Part shown: in pieces, positions 10,142-20,964 of the stretch
How positions within the stretch are numbered: position 1 is the first letter of the stretch
Layout of the letters: every line of letters starts with the position of its first letter
NCBI GenBank assembly: GCA_012934845.2
Contig: WNNJ02003440.1
Coordinates: 372,001 to 436,000 of the forward strand
Direction of reading: 5' to 3'
Length of the DNA stretch: 64,000 bases
Source of the DNA: Pomphorhynchus laevis
Taxonomy: Eukaryota > Acanthocephala > Palaeacanthocephala > Echinorhynchida > Pomphorhynchidae
The notes under the pieces: generated by a model
The model's input: the letters and a program-made list of their open reading frames with translations, nothing else
The model's database searches: none
Told to the model about the DNA's origin: nothing
Translations under genes and position numbers: made by a program

Positions 10142-10600
10142 ATGCTACAACTATTACAAACTATAAAATGTTGCAAATATTACAATATTTGCAATATTAA
10201 TATTAGTATTGCGACGATCCACAAGTGTTTTCCAGAAATATTTTTACTAAATATTATTCAAAATTATTTGAATAATTTAATAGATACATATTTTAAACTA
10301 GGTTACTATAAGTTTACTATTTTCATCAAACAGAAAATAGTAAAATATATAAATCAACACAATAATATAAAGAATAAATTGAAACTCTTAAGTGGCAAAT
10401 TTTTATGGATAGATAATAAATAATATACTTTGTATTAGAATAAGATACTAGATAGTTATTTCAGAGGAAATACATCATTAGCATGTATTTGGCCCCGCTA
10501 CTATGTTGGGTAGAGGAGTTAGGGGCCGAAACCTGATAGCATAGCAGTTCGTCCTGATGACCTCTAATTCTTATTCTGATACATAGTTTGTTATCTATCA
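10142..10600 (+). mobile_element. PLE C-terminal piece plus 3' end
   Basis: The frame 10142-10423 ends with LIDTYFKLGYY, KQKIVKYINQHNNI, KLLSGKFLWIDNK, the helical segment that follows the RT catalytic core in these PLEs. The same text recurs at 11006-11260 and 57074-57265. It is followed by the shared 3' end: TAATATACTTTGTATTAGAATAAGATAC, GGCCCCGCTACTATG, GGGGCCGAAACC, GCATAGCAGTTCGTCCTGATGACC. The piece is 5'-truncated, as expected of target-primed insertion. Confidence 0.75.
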
Positions 10601-10790
10601 GTCAATTCATAACAAAATATATAAATATATAAATCAACACAATAATATAAAGAATAAATTTAAACTCTTAAGTGGCAAATTTTTATGGGTGGATAATAAA
10701 TAATATACTTTGTATTAGAATAAGACACTAGATAGTTATTTAAGAGGAAATACATCATTAGCAGATATTAAATATTATATTATATAGAAT
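10600..10790 (+). mobile_element. PLE 3' end fragment
   Basis: Begins with AATATATAAATCAACACAATAATATAAAG and reads NKFKLLSGKFLWVDNK, then the TAATATACTTTGTATTAGAATAAG tail. It is a short tandem neighbour of the preceding copy. Confidence 0.65.
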
Positions 10791-10964
10791 GAACTGGATT
10801 TTAATTAAAACTATTATTATTTTATATTTGTTGATATTTTAAATTAATTAATATTTAAAATATTTTGCTTTCAAGTTTTGTAATTCATGTAACTTTTGCT
10901 ATCAGCCCCAAGCTGAGAGGCTTCAGTGGGCATTAATAAATAACTTCTCAGATTATTAATTTAT

Positions 10965-11300
10965 ATCGTAAAGATGACATATTTAAATTTACAAGAAACA
11001 TATTTTTGCATGAGCATTCATGCATACCATATAATATAAAATATAATACATTAAATAATGAAATTTTAAGAATTGCAACAATATGTAATGATATTGGCTT
11101 TCTTCAAAATCATTTAAATAATTTAATAGATACATATTTTAAACTAGGTTACTATAAAAATAACATCAAGCAGAAAATAGTAAAATATATAAATCAACAC
11201 AATAATATAAAGAATAAATTTAAACTCTCAAGTGGCAAATTTTTATGGATGGATAATTAATAATATACTTTGTATTAGAATAAGATAATTGGATCAAAGT
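10965..11300 (+). mobile_element. PLE C-terminal piece, third copy in the cluster
   Basis: Reads FKFTRNIFLHEHSCIPYNIKY, then RIATICNDIGFLQNHLNNLI, then YINQHNNIKNKFKLSSGKFL up to a stop at 11258-11260. It is nearly identical to 56970-57265, so both derive from the same recent family. The upstream RT and downstream endonuclease parts are missing. Confidence 0.75.
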
Positions 11301-11459
11301 AAGATACATCAGTATAACATACATATATGTAATATGTATATGTTAAACTCTTAAGCGGAAAAATTTTATTTTAATAATAAAAAAAATTATTTTAAATTTT
11401 TAAATATTTAAATAATTAATTTTAATCATTATTATTTAAATAATTAATTTAACATCTAT

Positions 11460-11745
11460 TTAAATAATTTAAAAAATGCATATTTGTAACTGGTTACTAT
11501 AAAAATAAAATCAAACAGAAAATAGTAAAATATATAAATCAACACAATAATATTAAAAAAAATAAAATCGTTAGCGGACAATTTTTATGGATAATAAATA
11601 ATATACTTTGTATTAGAATAAGATACTTGATAATCAAATTTCATCAGAGAAAATTCATCATTAGCAAGTATTTGTATCAACTGCTGTGTTGGGTACAGGA
11701 ATCTGTAACCAACACAACAGTTGGGTACAGTATAATAATAGTATA
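11460..11745 (+). mobile_element. PLE C-terminal remnant and degenerate 3' end
   Basis: A shortened NLKNAYL..GYYKNKIKQKIVKYI segment is followed by the 3' end block. In this copy the pairing region has become a long hairpin, CAACTGCTGTGTTGG..CCAACACAACAGTTG. Confidence 0.6.
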
Positions 11746-12352
11746 AGAATCTTATAGTATAAGAAATTTATCTATAGGCAAAATATTTACTTTAGTAAAG
11801 TATTTAAAAATTAGAAACATTTTCTAAACTTTAATACTTTTCACATGATATCAAATGTTCTTAATTAATGTTTTTATAATTTTATATCTAATTTTACTTG
11901 TAAAATTACAAAAAAATAATAAACTTGTAAAATTACAAAAATTAAATTATTTAGTTATGAAAATTATTCAATAAAATATATTTTAAATGTATAAAAAAAC
12001 TAAATATATAATATATTTTTTAGTTAATATTTAAATTGTTTATTATGTAACTAAATACTTTTTGATAAAATTTATTAGTTGATATTTATGCACACTTCTA
12101 TGAATAAAGTACAATTTGTTTAAAAATTGATAATTTAGTCATGGAACATATCGAGTTGACAGAATACGTAATTTTTCAAATTAAAGTTTTGGTTAAGCTG
12201 TTATAGTTTTGGTTAAATTGGTTTGGCGTTGCAGTACAAACCTTAATACCAGAACAGATTAAAACATAACATTTGCTTCAAAAAATATTTAATTTATATG
12301 TTAAGAATTTTAATTGTAATAGAATTTACTTAATTACTTACAATCAGCTTAC

Positions 12353-12462
12353 ATTTTCTTCTTGATCTTGTTTTGATCCACCGTTCGAATGGATGATGAA
12401 CTCTGACTATCTTGGAGTACATCCTTTAGTAAAGTTGGTAGTGTAACAATTGAAGTCTTTTT
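12353..12462 (-). CDS. MTMR10: Probable MTMR10/11/12-like exon (linker region)
   Basis: A candidate exon lies between a CCTCAG acceptor and a strong AAT|GTAAGC donor. It reads KKTSIVTLPTLLKDVLQDSQ and SSSSIRTVDQNKIKKK. Its phase-0 start matches the phase-0 end of the exon at 12539-12638 across a short intron of about 76 bases. The content (low-complexity serine/lysine, no domain) is compatible with the divergent linker between the N-terminal and C-terminal halves of the inactive phosphatase domain. No sequence motif proves it; the support is splice signals, open frame and position. Confidence 0.5.
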
Positions 12463-12538
12463 CTGAGGATGACTAAAATGCCAGATCTAAAGTATAACAA
12501 AGATATGGAAATATTGATACGAAAACAAAGATATATAC

Positions 12539-12638
12539 CGGGGGAAGAGTAGCTATAGCGGAAGAACACAAAATTTGCCATTCTACTAAATTCATTTTCA
12601 CAGGAAGAATTTGAGGATAGCATCGAATATCACAGAGA
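12539..12638 (-). CDS. MTMR10: Probable MTMR10/11/12-like exon
   Basis: An open frame runs between acceptor TTTTATTTAG and donor CCG|GTATAT: LCDIRCYPQILPVKMNLVEWQ, then ILCSSAIATLPP. The LP.KM.L.EWQILCSSA pattern fits the region that precedes the C-terminal half of the phosphatase domain in MTMR10-12, where LP and a following helix are usual. It splices in phase 0 to the exon at 12353-12462. It needs phase 2 upstream, and the exon ending at 22168 ends in phase 0, so another exon may be missing between them. Alternative: a chance open stretch in an AT-rich intron, less likely given both splice sites. Confidence 0.5.
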
Positions 12639-12999
12639 CTAAATAAAATTAAAAAAATAAAAATAAATTAGAAAAAAATAAATTAGAAAAAATAAAATTT
12701 TCCAAAATACTATAGATGAACATATTATAAAAATGCCTTTTAATTAAAGTAATATTTTATTAATATTTTGATGGAATAATAAATAATTATTGTTATTAAT
12801 AATAACAATAATTATTAATAATATTAATATGATAAGTTATTAATGCTCACTGCAGCCTCTCAGCTTGAATCTGAAAGCAAAATTATTTACATTGAAAAAA
12901 TATTGTTGAAATATTAATCGCGACTTGCAGATGCACTTATCCTTGTAGACTCTTTAACTTCGACTTTAAGAAGATTTGCTATTTTGACCGTTCGATAGC

Positions 13000-13860
13000 A
13001 TCAGACCACATGCAAATATTGAGAGATTATGGTTGGATCTACATGTGAGATAGGTTTACAATGTAAGTGACAGAATTTGCAGAGACAACATATTGAACGT
13101 TTATGGCAGTGAATATAGATAGTACACAGCTTGTCGTGATAATCGTAACGGTAGTCGCGAACAATGATAGGTTTTTGATGGCTTGAGGTTGCTGCCAAAG
13201 AGGTTGTACGAGAGTGGTTGCTGTAGTGATTTGAAAATCAAAAGCACTGATCTTTTTTATGTACTCTTAAAAGTGGTGTTGGAAGCCCGGTGATTCAGAT
13301 AAGCAAATACGTTGTTAGTAGTCAATTGATAGAGGTTGGATGAACGTGAGCGCAGAAAATGCATTTTGTAAGTATAAACTAGTTTATATAAGCAAATAAG
13401 TTGATGAAATAATCTTACAGCTTTTTTCGGTTCTAGGTGCAAACAATATAGCCAATAGAGGTTTGATAAACGCCAATATTTATACGTTTTGACGAATTCT
13501 ATAGGCTGAATGTTAAATGATAACTAGTGAGTTCGAGCCAAGCGACCACGACGATGAATTTTTATGGCTTGGGTTTTTTAGTAAGAAACGACCTTATTAG
13601 TCGTTAAAAACCAATAAGGTCGTCACAGTAAGGTCGTTTTGCAAACAGTATACATGATGTTGACCAAGTATTAACTGTAAAATTGTAATGGATTTGGAAA
13701 TTATTAAGAGGTCATCAGCGAAAAGATGGATTTTGCATTTATTAGAACCCTTTTTAAAAATGAGAGCATATCTCCGATAAACCGCGAAAATAGAATAGAG
13801 CTCAGTGGATCGCCTTGCAATATGCCGTTATGTTGGAAGGTGCAGAAAAAGATACATTAG
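13000..13860 (-). mobile_element. LINE reverse-transcriptase remnant
   Basis: On the minus strand 13780-13827 reads GILQGDPLSSILFSRF, the RT motif before the catalytic box, and about 13691-13729 reads KIHLFADDLLIIS, with the FADD catalytic pair intact but in another frame. Frames shift between the motifs, so this is a dead copy. Further 3' (13050-13120) a Cys/His-rich stretch (ICCLCKFCHLHC) could be a C-terminal zinc finger. The clade is not clear from so little sequence. Confidence 0.6.
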
Positions 13861-14340
13861 GAAGAAACATTAAAAATATTAATAATTATTGTCTGAGAAA
13901 TTATCGAGATAATTTGTGATTATCTATTATTATTGAGATATTGAACAGAACACGCGTTAAAGAATTTGAAATGGATTGTTATTCTGAAAAGATTATTTAA
14001 AGTTCTAATTAAGGCCAATTTGTGGAAACTTATGTCAATGTAATATATAATAAAAATTTTAATTTAAATATATATTATAATATTATATATTATAATATAT
14101 AAAAATATAACTATATATAATAATATAACTATATATAACTATAATTATATAACTATATAATTAATTCTGATGATCCTCAAATTTCAGGGACAATAAATAA
14201 TGTTTTGGCTACAGTAAGAATTTTAACTGCTAATAATGATATTGATCATGATATATATAAAATTTATCGAAGCAATGTACATTGATGTCACTGTAATATA
14301 TGATAAAAAAATTTAATTAAAAAATATTAATAACATTTCA
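13860..14340. other. AT-rich DNA with TATAATAT-type simple sequence
   Basis: From about 14040 to 14165 the sequence is almost pure A/T with short TATATAATAT and AACTATATAA repeats. No gene or structured element is seen. Confidence 0.5.
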
Positions 14341-14344
14341 TGCA

Positions 14345-15760
14345 CATATGCAAACTTTTGGCGTAGTATACTGTGTGTCCTTTGGTACTGCTTCATCGAA
14401 CCTAGCTTCACGCTTTGCGGAATTCACAATTATAATGGCTAGGGAACATATTGATTCAAATGATTTTGAGGCTTTTACTGTTAGAAGGCTGATCCCTCTA
14501 GATAAACAAATAGGCGTGATAACTACAGGCATTGGGGAGGTAAGTCGTCGAGTCATATGAAAGGTACTGGCTAAGATAATAGAGAAATACCTACAACCTG
14601 TTAGCACATACATTTAACTATGCGATGGTCAACGATGCGGTGTCGAAGCAGCGATTTATTTAATCCGTGAAATTTTTGTTTCAAACGATACATTTTGTGT
14701 TATTCAGTTAGATACAAAAAATGCCTAGTATACAATTAAAAGGGCGCTTACACTACGAAACGTAGAGAATGTATGTCCTGCACTTTTCTATGTTTTGAAT
14801 AATCTTAATGGCAGCCCAATTACATTATGTGTTGAAAAAAAATAGGATTTTTAGCGAAGAAGGTTTCACTCAAGATGATCCTCTTGCGATGATAGATTTT
14901 GCTGCGTCCTCATTGCTCCTCATTAATATGTTGCTACATGAAGTGCCTTTCGTCAAGCTTAAATGGTTTGCTGATGATGGAAATGGTATTGGTAATCTCA
15001 TTGATCTCGAGCGTATATGGTATTTGATTCGTGAATATGGGCCAAAGTTTGATTAAATGGTCAACGAAAGCAAGTGCAGCATTTTTGTTCATTCAAGTGT
15101 TGGCACAGTTGCCAAAGAAAGGTTCAAAGATCAGGATCTAAATGTGATTGATGATGGGCTTGTGATTCTTGGTTTTCCTGTCGGAACAAGACGCTTTGTC
15201 TGCGAGTTACAATCTGTAGTACAGAGATAAGCCTGAGTTTTGTTCATATTGAGAAGTTAATTCGGTAAGATATGCTCTCTCATGTAGAGTAGGAGGTATA
15301 ACAATAATACGCCACAATGTAGTAAGATATTTCATTGTGTATGGGCATGAAAACGTATGCTCGAATGTAGTAGATAATCCTGGATTACAGGTTGTACAGA
15401 AAATCTCGTGTTCGAAAAGTCAAGCACCACAAAAGAACGGGACGCTCGCTTAGATATAGGTTGCAATAATCTCTTTGAGGATAAGACATGCCGATCCATG
15501 TTAGACATATGTGCTTATAGTAATTTGGCACCGTCTTATTTCAACGACTCTACGAACCCATACACTTACCACTAAAGAGAAAATATTCCAAATACGGATA
15601 ACGGATCACATCGATTGAGCACTTCGAATTTTATCCATTTAATGTATCCACTACTGGTGGTTTGTCAAAATGCGAATTTCATTTTAAAGCGAATAGCAAC
15701 CAAGAAAGCAAACAAGAATGGAGAGGATTATAAACAAACGACAAAAGAGATTTGCGCATT
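14345..15760 (+). mobile_element. Broken retroelement with a GIGEV/DPLAM-type reverse transcriptase
   Basis: Several frames give RT-like motifs in the right order: RRLIPLDKQIGV with TTGIGEVSRRVI; GVEAAIYLIREIFVS; RNVENVCPALFYVLNNLNGSP; DDPLAMIDFA; and KLKWFADDGNGIGNL (catalytic FADD). I recognise this set as a recurrent metazoan RT family usually found only as repeats, but cannot name its class securely. It is not like the CR1, L2, PLE or gypsy RTs elsewhere in the window. It is a fossil with several interruptions, fading out around 15.76 kb. No terminal repeats were found. Confidence 0.6.
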
Positions 15761-15789
15761 ACTTTGAATCTTAAATTGACGAAAGTGGC

Positions 15790-16260
15790 TGAACGAATTG
15801 AAGAATTTTAGTTTATGTAGCTGTTTTATGTAGATGCTGTTGATTTTATGTTAGTTTTTAATGTTAAAAAATATATAATTGTTATATTATTGTTAATAAT
15901 TGTTAATTATAATATATAATTATATCATTATAATAGGAGGCCCTATTCGCCGTTCCGACAAGCTATTACTTAATAATCACACTCTAAAATTCTGTAACTA
16001 CACCTACTTACGTATAATACAATCATCCAGATGGTCATTCCAACTTCATCTTGACCGCAAATTCGCTACTTCCGTACCTATAATTCCTATAATTATAGGA
16101 ATTATAATTATAGGAATTAAATATTCCTATAATTCAACATGGATTACATGCATTATAGGAAGATCAATTTTCGTCTTACTTCGACCAAATCGACAGGTGC
16201 CAATGGAGATTTTTTAGCGCGTTAGGTGTCTCCTAAATCTTCTTCTACTTCTGCGATAAA
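15790..16260. other. Spacer with a palindromic CCTATAATTATAGG block
   Basis: Position 16078-16131 carries CCTATAATTATAGGAATTATAATTATAGG and its mirror, a simple palindromic run. The rest is unassigned; the open frame 15900-16217 has no recognisable domain. Confidence 0.4.
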
Positions 16261-16261
16261 T

Positions 16262-17283
16262 GGTTCGCACTGTGCTCCGGGAGCTTGCAAGCTACAGTTT
16301 AATAATCAAAAATTTTGCCAAAAACCGGCGTTTGATTACAAGCAGAGAAGACTTCGTTATCACTCCAAGACGATCTGATGGTAGTCGGCAGCACTTATCA
16401 GTAGGGTGAACTACCATCAGTCGTTTCGGCTGCCTTGTGATATATTTAAAAGGCATCTCCGAGAATTCGCTGACGTGGTAGCATAGGCATAGCCTCTTTA
16501 AACAAACCACGTGCTTTCCGGATTATCCTAATTTATTCGGCAAGAAATTTTATTGCTGTCGTTGGTTGTTATATAAAATAAAATTATATAAAATTATAAC
16601 ATCAAATTATATAAAATATAATTTGATGTGTTACACCTGCCCTGGGACACCCAATGGTGTACTTATAAATACATCACTATGTTTTCATCATAAGGAGGCA
16701 TTAACACCAGGCAGCATTATATGTCTTCATCAGACCGAAAAATAAAATCGAATTATTCTCGCAATATTCAATGCCCAGTCATCCGATGTACAGCGACAAA
16801 CTTAAACAACGGCAGGCGCGTTTCCCTCTTACGGAGCTAATCAGTACCGTGAATACAATAATCATCCATAGGCACCTTGACACACGCTTAACCAGTGTTT
16901 AAAGCTCGAAAAACAGAACTGCCCTTAATCTGAATATTCAGAGAGAATTTATTTTCGCCCTTGAAGGTGTGCCTGTAAAACAGCTTTTTTATTAAAAGTA
17001 ACATAGTGTCTTATGCATGGTTAAACTGTAATACGCACTGCCATGCACAGAGCTAATGCTCAGAGCGAGTTGGATCTTTAATAGATACGGCATGTACCAC
17101 GGATGGCTGAGTAGACAACGGTCCAGGATTTCTTACGAAATACGGCATTTATACTAAATGATGTTGCTTGATAGACTGGACTTCGATTCACGACTTTTAG
17201 TCACCATGACACTTCTAGACGATCACTTTAGTATCGAAATGATGAGTGCACGGCAACACTCATATGTAGAATGAAGTACTCAC
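16262..17283. other. Unassigned repeat block related to the 17.3-17.7 kb foldback
   Basis: Contains TCAGTCGTTTCGGCTGCCTTGTGATATATTTAAAAGGC (16417-16455), clearly akin to the outer arm of the foldback at 17284. It also has GGATCTTTAATAGATACGGCATGTACCACGGATG near 17072, akin to that foldback's inner arm. The base composition is more balanced than in the surrounding introns. No convincing protein is seen, so it may be a deleted non-autonomous element. Confidence 0.45.
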
Positions 17284-17735
17284 TGATCGTTTCGGTTGGC
17301 TGTGTGACATTATAAATAAAGGCGTTTCCGACACTTTGCTTGATTGTCTGAGGCTTACGGTATTTACCAAATCGAATTGCTGTGCGAACCATCCTTATAC
17401 ACTAGGCAGAGGTTGTTGCTGAATTGTTGCTGCACTCGTTGGATCCTTCATGAATACGGCATGTGTATGGATACACATGTGCATGAATACGGCATATAAC
17501 AGTGGTGCATGGATGATCACGGATTTGCTCAGCACATCCGTGCACTACTATTATACATGCCGTATTCATAAAGGATCCAAGGAGTGCAGCGACAATTCAG
17601 CAACAACATCTGCCTAGTGTTTAAGGATGGTCCGCACAGCAATTCGATATGGTAAAGAGCGTAAGACTCAGTCAATATTGCAAATTGTCAAAAACGCCTT
17701 AATTTACAATGTCACACAGGCAACCGAAACGATCA
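17284..17735. repeat. Large foldback (inverted repeat) element, about 450 bp
   Basis: The left arm runs from TGATCGTTTCGGTTG through GAACCATCCTTATACACTAGG and TTGGATCCTTCATGAATACGGCATG. The right arm is its approximate reverse complement, ending CAACCGAAACGATCA. The apex is CACGGAT..ATCCGTG near 17519-17543. Arms are about 200 bp with scattered mismatches and a small internal duplication of the GAATACGGCAT block. This is a MITE-like foldback without coding capacity. Confidence 0.8.
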
Positions 17736-17929
17736 CATGTTAAACCGTATATTGGCCTCAATTTGTCAATATATATCTTAAGATTTAAGATACGATACAT
17801 CTTAAGATTTGTTAATGTGATCAATAAAGCATACAAAAATACCGATTTCGTTGAATTTTCGAACTCTACTGTGTGTTCAAAATCAGTGTACAAAATATCT
17901 TTTGAACATTGTTAAAACATGATTGTAAA

Positions 17930-18166
17930 TAGTTGATAATAATTCATTATTGATAAAGAATTATTGGAGCTGGATCAAAGAAAGGAGGCAAATTTGATTT
18001 GATATTTCGCTAATTTCTGTTAGCATCTTCAGAAAATTACAATCTTGATCAATTATTAATCGATTACAATTTTCTGAAGGATTTATCTGAAGACGCTAAC
18101 AGATGTTAGCGAAATATCAAATAAAATTTTCATCCTTTCTTTGATCCAGCTCCAATAATTAACTAT
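17930..18166. repeat. Foldback of the GGAGCTGGATCAAAG family with hammerhead-like modules
   Basis: Arms: AATAATTCATTATTGATAAAGAATTATTGGAGCTGG at the left and CCAGCTCCAATAATTAACTATT at the right, with GATATTTCGCTAA/TTAGCGAAATATC inside. On the plus strand 18087-18114 reads CTGAAGA-C-GCTAAC-AGAT-GTTAGC-GAAA. The left arm carries the same modules on the minus strand. Confidence 0.75.
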
Positions 18167-18169
18167 TTT

Positions 18170-19160
18170 TTATTTTTCTGGGAGAAAGAGTTAACTAATC
18201 ATTACATTCTCTCAGAGCGCAATTTTAAATTTTTTATGGTTATCAAATGTGTTCAATTTTATTTGATAATTTATTTCTTTCCTTATATAAATCTAAATTG
18301 CAAAAAATCTTTAGATTACGATAATGTAATTTAATGACTTTTACGATAACCTTAATTATTTGTAATTTAACTTGACTACAATAACAATAAATACAGCAGC
18401 AAATCCTTTAAGAGTTTGATAATCGAGCTTACTTTTTATTATTCGAATCTACAGATTCTTTCAAATGAAATTGGCAGGTATTTGACTGGAAATTTAATTT
18501 CCTTAAAATACAAAGAGGTAAGTTACATTAAAGACTTACTCTAATGCTTATTTACAATAACTTACTTTATCGAATTATTGTCGGACTTTTTGATAGAAAG
18601 CATCTTTAAACTAAAAGCGGATAATATACTAAATGATAATTCAACATCAACTTTATATTCAATAAGTGCAGAAATTATAATAATTAATTTGTATACAAAT
18701 TATAATCACATATTGGGATTAAGATAATTATTGTGCAATTTGCGTTTTAAACAAATATCCAAAATTTTTATATCTAATAAAATAAATAGAAATATATCGA
18801 AAATAAAGTTTATCATCAAATAAATTTTATTTGTTTTTTTAATGATAAAACCTTCATATGCAAAATGTTTTGCAAAATGAAATGTAAAATTCCAATTTAC
18901 GAATTTTCATTACAATTAATTTTTATATTGAGTAAAATAACATATTATTTAAGTTTATTAATTAAAGAAATAAATAATTTTCTTAACCGATAGATTTTCG
19001 TAATTCTTGAATATAGTTTATTCTGTTATCCAATTTCATATATGTATTTTTACTCAATTGATTCAAATGCTCATTAAAGATAATCTTTTTACAATTTTTG
19101 AGTAAAATGACATGGTTATTATTTTATATAAAATGTTCACATTTTCGTAATATCATTTTT
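18170..19160. other. AT-rich intronic DNA, nothing recognised
   Basis: Long A/T-rich stretch between two foldbacks with no open frame of interest and no repeat unit that I could follow. Confidence 0.4.
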
Positions 19161-19164
19161 GTAT

Positions 19165-19290
19165 AGTTCTGATCCATTATTGATAAATAATTATTAGAGC
19201 TGAATCAAAGAAAAGAAGAAATTATATTTGATATTTCGCTAACTACCGTTAGCATCTTGAGAAAATTACAATTGATTGTAATTTTCTCAA
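19165..19290. repeat. Arm of the GAGCTGGATCAAAG foldback family
   Basis: TTATTGATAAATAATTATTAGAGCTGAATCAAAG, then TGATATTTCGCTAACTACCGTTAGCATCTTGAG, ending in the small palindrome GAGAAAATTACAATTGATTGTAATTTTCTC. Only one full arm is present. Confidence 0.65.
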
Positions 19291-19339
19291 GATTTCCATG
19301 TTTTAAATGTACATGCTTATATAAAAAAGTTAGAAACGA

Positions 19340-19410
19340 TCGCCTCTATTTGCTTTGGGCAGGTGCTGTAGTTCTTAGCAGCACCTGCCCAAAGCAGCAC
19401 CTGCCCAGTT
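19340..19410. repeat. Hairpin GGGCAGGTGCTG..CAGCACCTGCCC
   Basis: A perfect 16-bp inverted repeat (TTTGGGCAGGTGCTG / CAGCACCTGCCCAAA) with a third partial copy (GCAGCACCTGCCC) directly after it. GC-rich against its surroundings; function unknown. Confidence 0.7.
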
Positions 19411-19437
19411 GTAAACTTTTAAATAGTTGTACTGATC

Positions 19438-19606
19438 CATTATTGATAAATATTTTTTGGAGCTAAATCAAAGGAAAGAAGAAATTATATTTGATATTTC
19501 GGTAACTACTGTTAGCATCTTCAGATGTAATTTTCTGAAGATGCTAACAGTAGTTAGCGAAATATCAAAAATAATTTCTTCTTTCCTTTGATCCAGCTCC
19601 AATAAT
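19438..19606. repeat. Compact foldback with hammerhead-like modules
   Basis: The arms GAGCTAAATCAAAGGAAAG and CTTTCCTTTGATCCAGCTCC enclose GATATTTCGGTAACTACTG and its complement. On the plus strand 19535-19562 reads CTGAAGA-T-GCTAAC-AGTA-GTTAGC-GAAA, a 6-bp helix between two hammerhead core blocks with one extra base. Confidence 0.75.
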
Positions 19607-19639
19607 AATAGCTCTATATATATTGTTCTCAATATATAG

Positions 19640-20960
19640 AGCTATTGAGTGTGTGACTGCAAATGCGACTGCAAGAGAAGGGTTTCCATGAAATAGGATA
19701 CCTGACGCGCGTTCATGTATGTCATGAACGCGGATTGTGCGAATGCGAATACCACGTCGCGAATGGCATTATGCCGCAGTCCTTGATAACTCCTGTACTG
19801 GCAAGTGATCGAGTATATGCCGCCCTTATTAGCCATACGCATGCAGCTGCATCAATAGTTCTTTTCGTGCATGAAATCCTAAGCCACATTCGGGCTAGGA
19901 TGCAGAATTATGGCAGAGTTTGTTCCGTTCCGGATGCCGTATTAAACATGAAACACGGCCAAACCCTAGCTGTAAAGTGCATGATTGACCGCCCTCTGTA
20001 TACGATATAAAGTGCGAGCCAATCGGAGTTCTTAGGTTTAGCAGTGGCTCGGAATAGCAAGAGAATAGTAAAGCGTCCAGACTGTATATGTAGAATTTCC
20101 TAACATTTAAAGTGTCTGAACGACAAATATTTAAGAGTCACTTTTTACTGAAAAACAACAACTACGCAATAAAAACTGTCACAGCATATATAATCACTGT
20201 CGGTACAATATCAAAAGATCTCTGTATGAGTAGGCATACTCATTCTATTTTCTAATACAACCATTATTAGTGTGTGCATTGCTGCTTACATTATCAGGAT
20301 TAATGAGTGTACCGCTACTCATACGTTACAGTACACGTCTCCAGACTGCTTCCGGCTATGGATGAATCAAGAAAGCTCTGATGAATAAAAGCTCCGATGA
20401 AGAAAGCTCTAAATAGATTCTAAAGAAACCTAGAAGGATCGGGAGTATCATATGTGATTTAGTAGTTTCGTGAAGTTGGCACGCGCATATTTTATGGAAA
20501 GCACTGATGATCTGTCTGTCAAACGACTGACAACACGTTTTGTAATCATTGGATCGCCGGACGAAGGAGGTGGTCGACTGAACGAGGAAACGCAGTGTAA
20601 AAGTAAAAGGTACCCGACTTGAGAGTTTAGCAGTTTGGATACTGTACCAATTGTCTAGGTCAAAGGTTGATTAAACTCATTAATCAGGTTTGCCTACAAA
20701 AGACTTGTCCCCAATGGGTATGTCTATAAAGTGCATGCTCCTGGAAGTGTTCTCCGAAACGGCGTCCGATAGTAGGACCAGGCAAGCGTTTACGGTTTCC
20801 CTTTTAGCCGATGACCTCAGTATTTCGCCAATTTAGCTGTCGCTCCATCATCTTGAAGCTCTCATCTATCTAGCCAAGATTACCGATGACGGCGTTTCGC
20901 CGACTATGCCGTCGTTCAGGTTTATTTAGGGGATATAGGGAAAAATGTTTAATCGTACAT
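19640..20960. other. GC-richer unassigned block, possibly a foreign or repeat segment
   Basis: Composition changes abruptly from A/T-rich to balanced around 19640 and back around 20960. The frame 19663-20010 (115 residues) has no motif I recognise. Short palindromes are present (ATGAGTAGGCATACTCAT at 20225-20242, GGCGTCCG near 20762). It contains GGATGCCGTATTAAACATG (19935), which echoes the ATACGGCATG block of the foldback at 17.3-17.7 kb. I cannot assign a function. Confidence 0.35.
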
Positions 20961-20964
20961 TTAA

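Noticed and set aside
13560-13640. Hairpin AACGACCTTATT..AATAAGGTCGTC as a possible tRNA or ncRNA
   Set aside because: No cloverleaf, no A/B boxes; an imperfect inverted repeat only. No tRNA or rRNA was recognised anywhere in the window.
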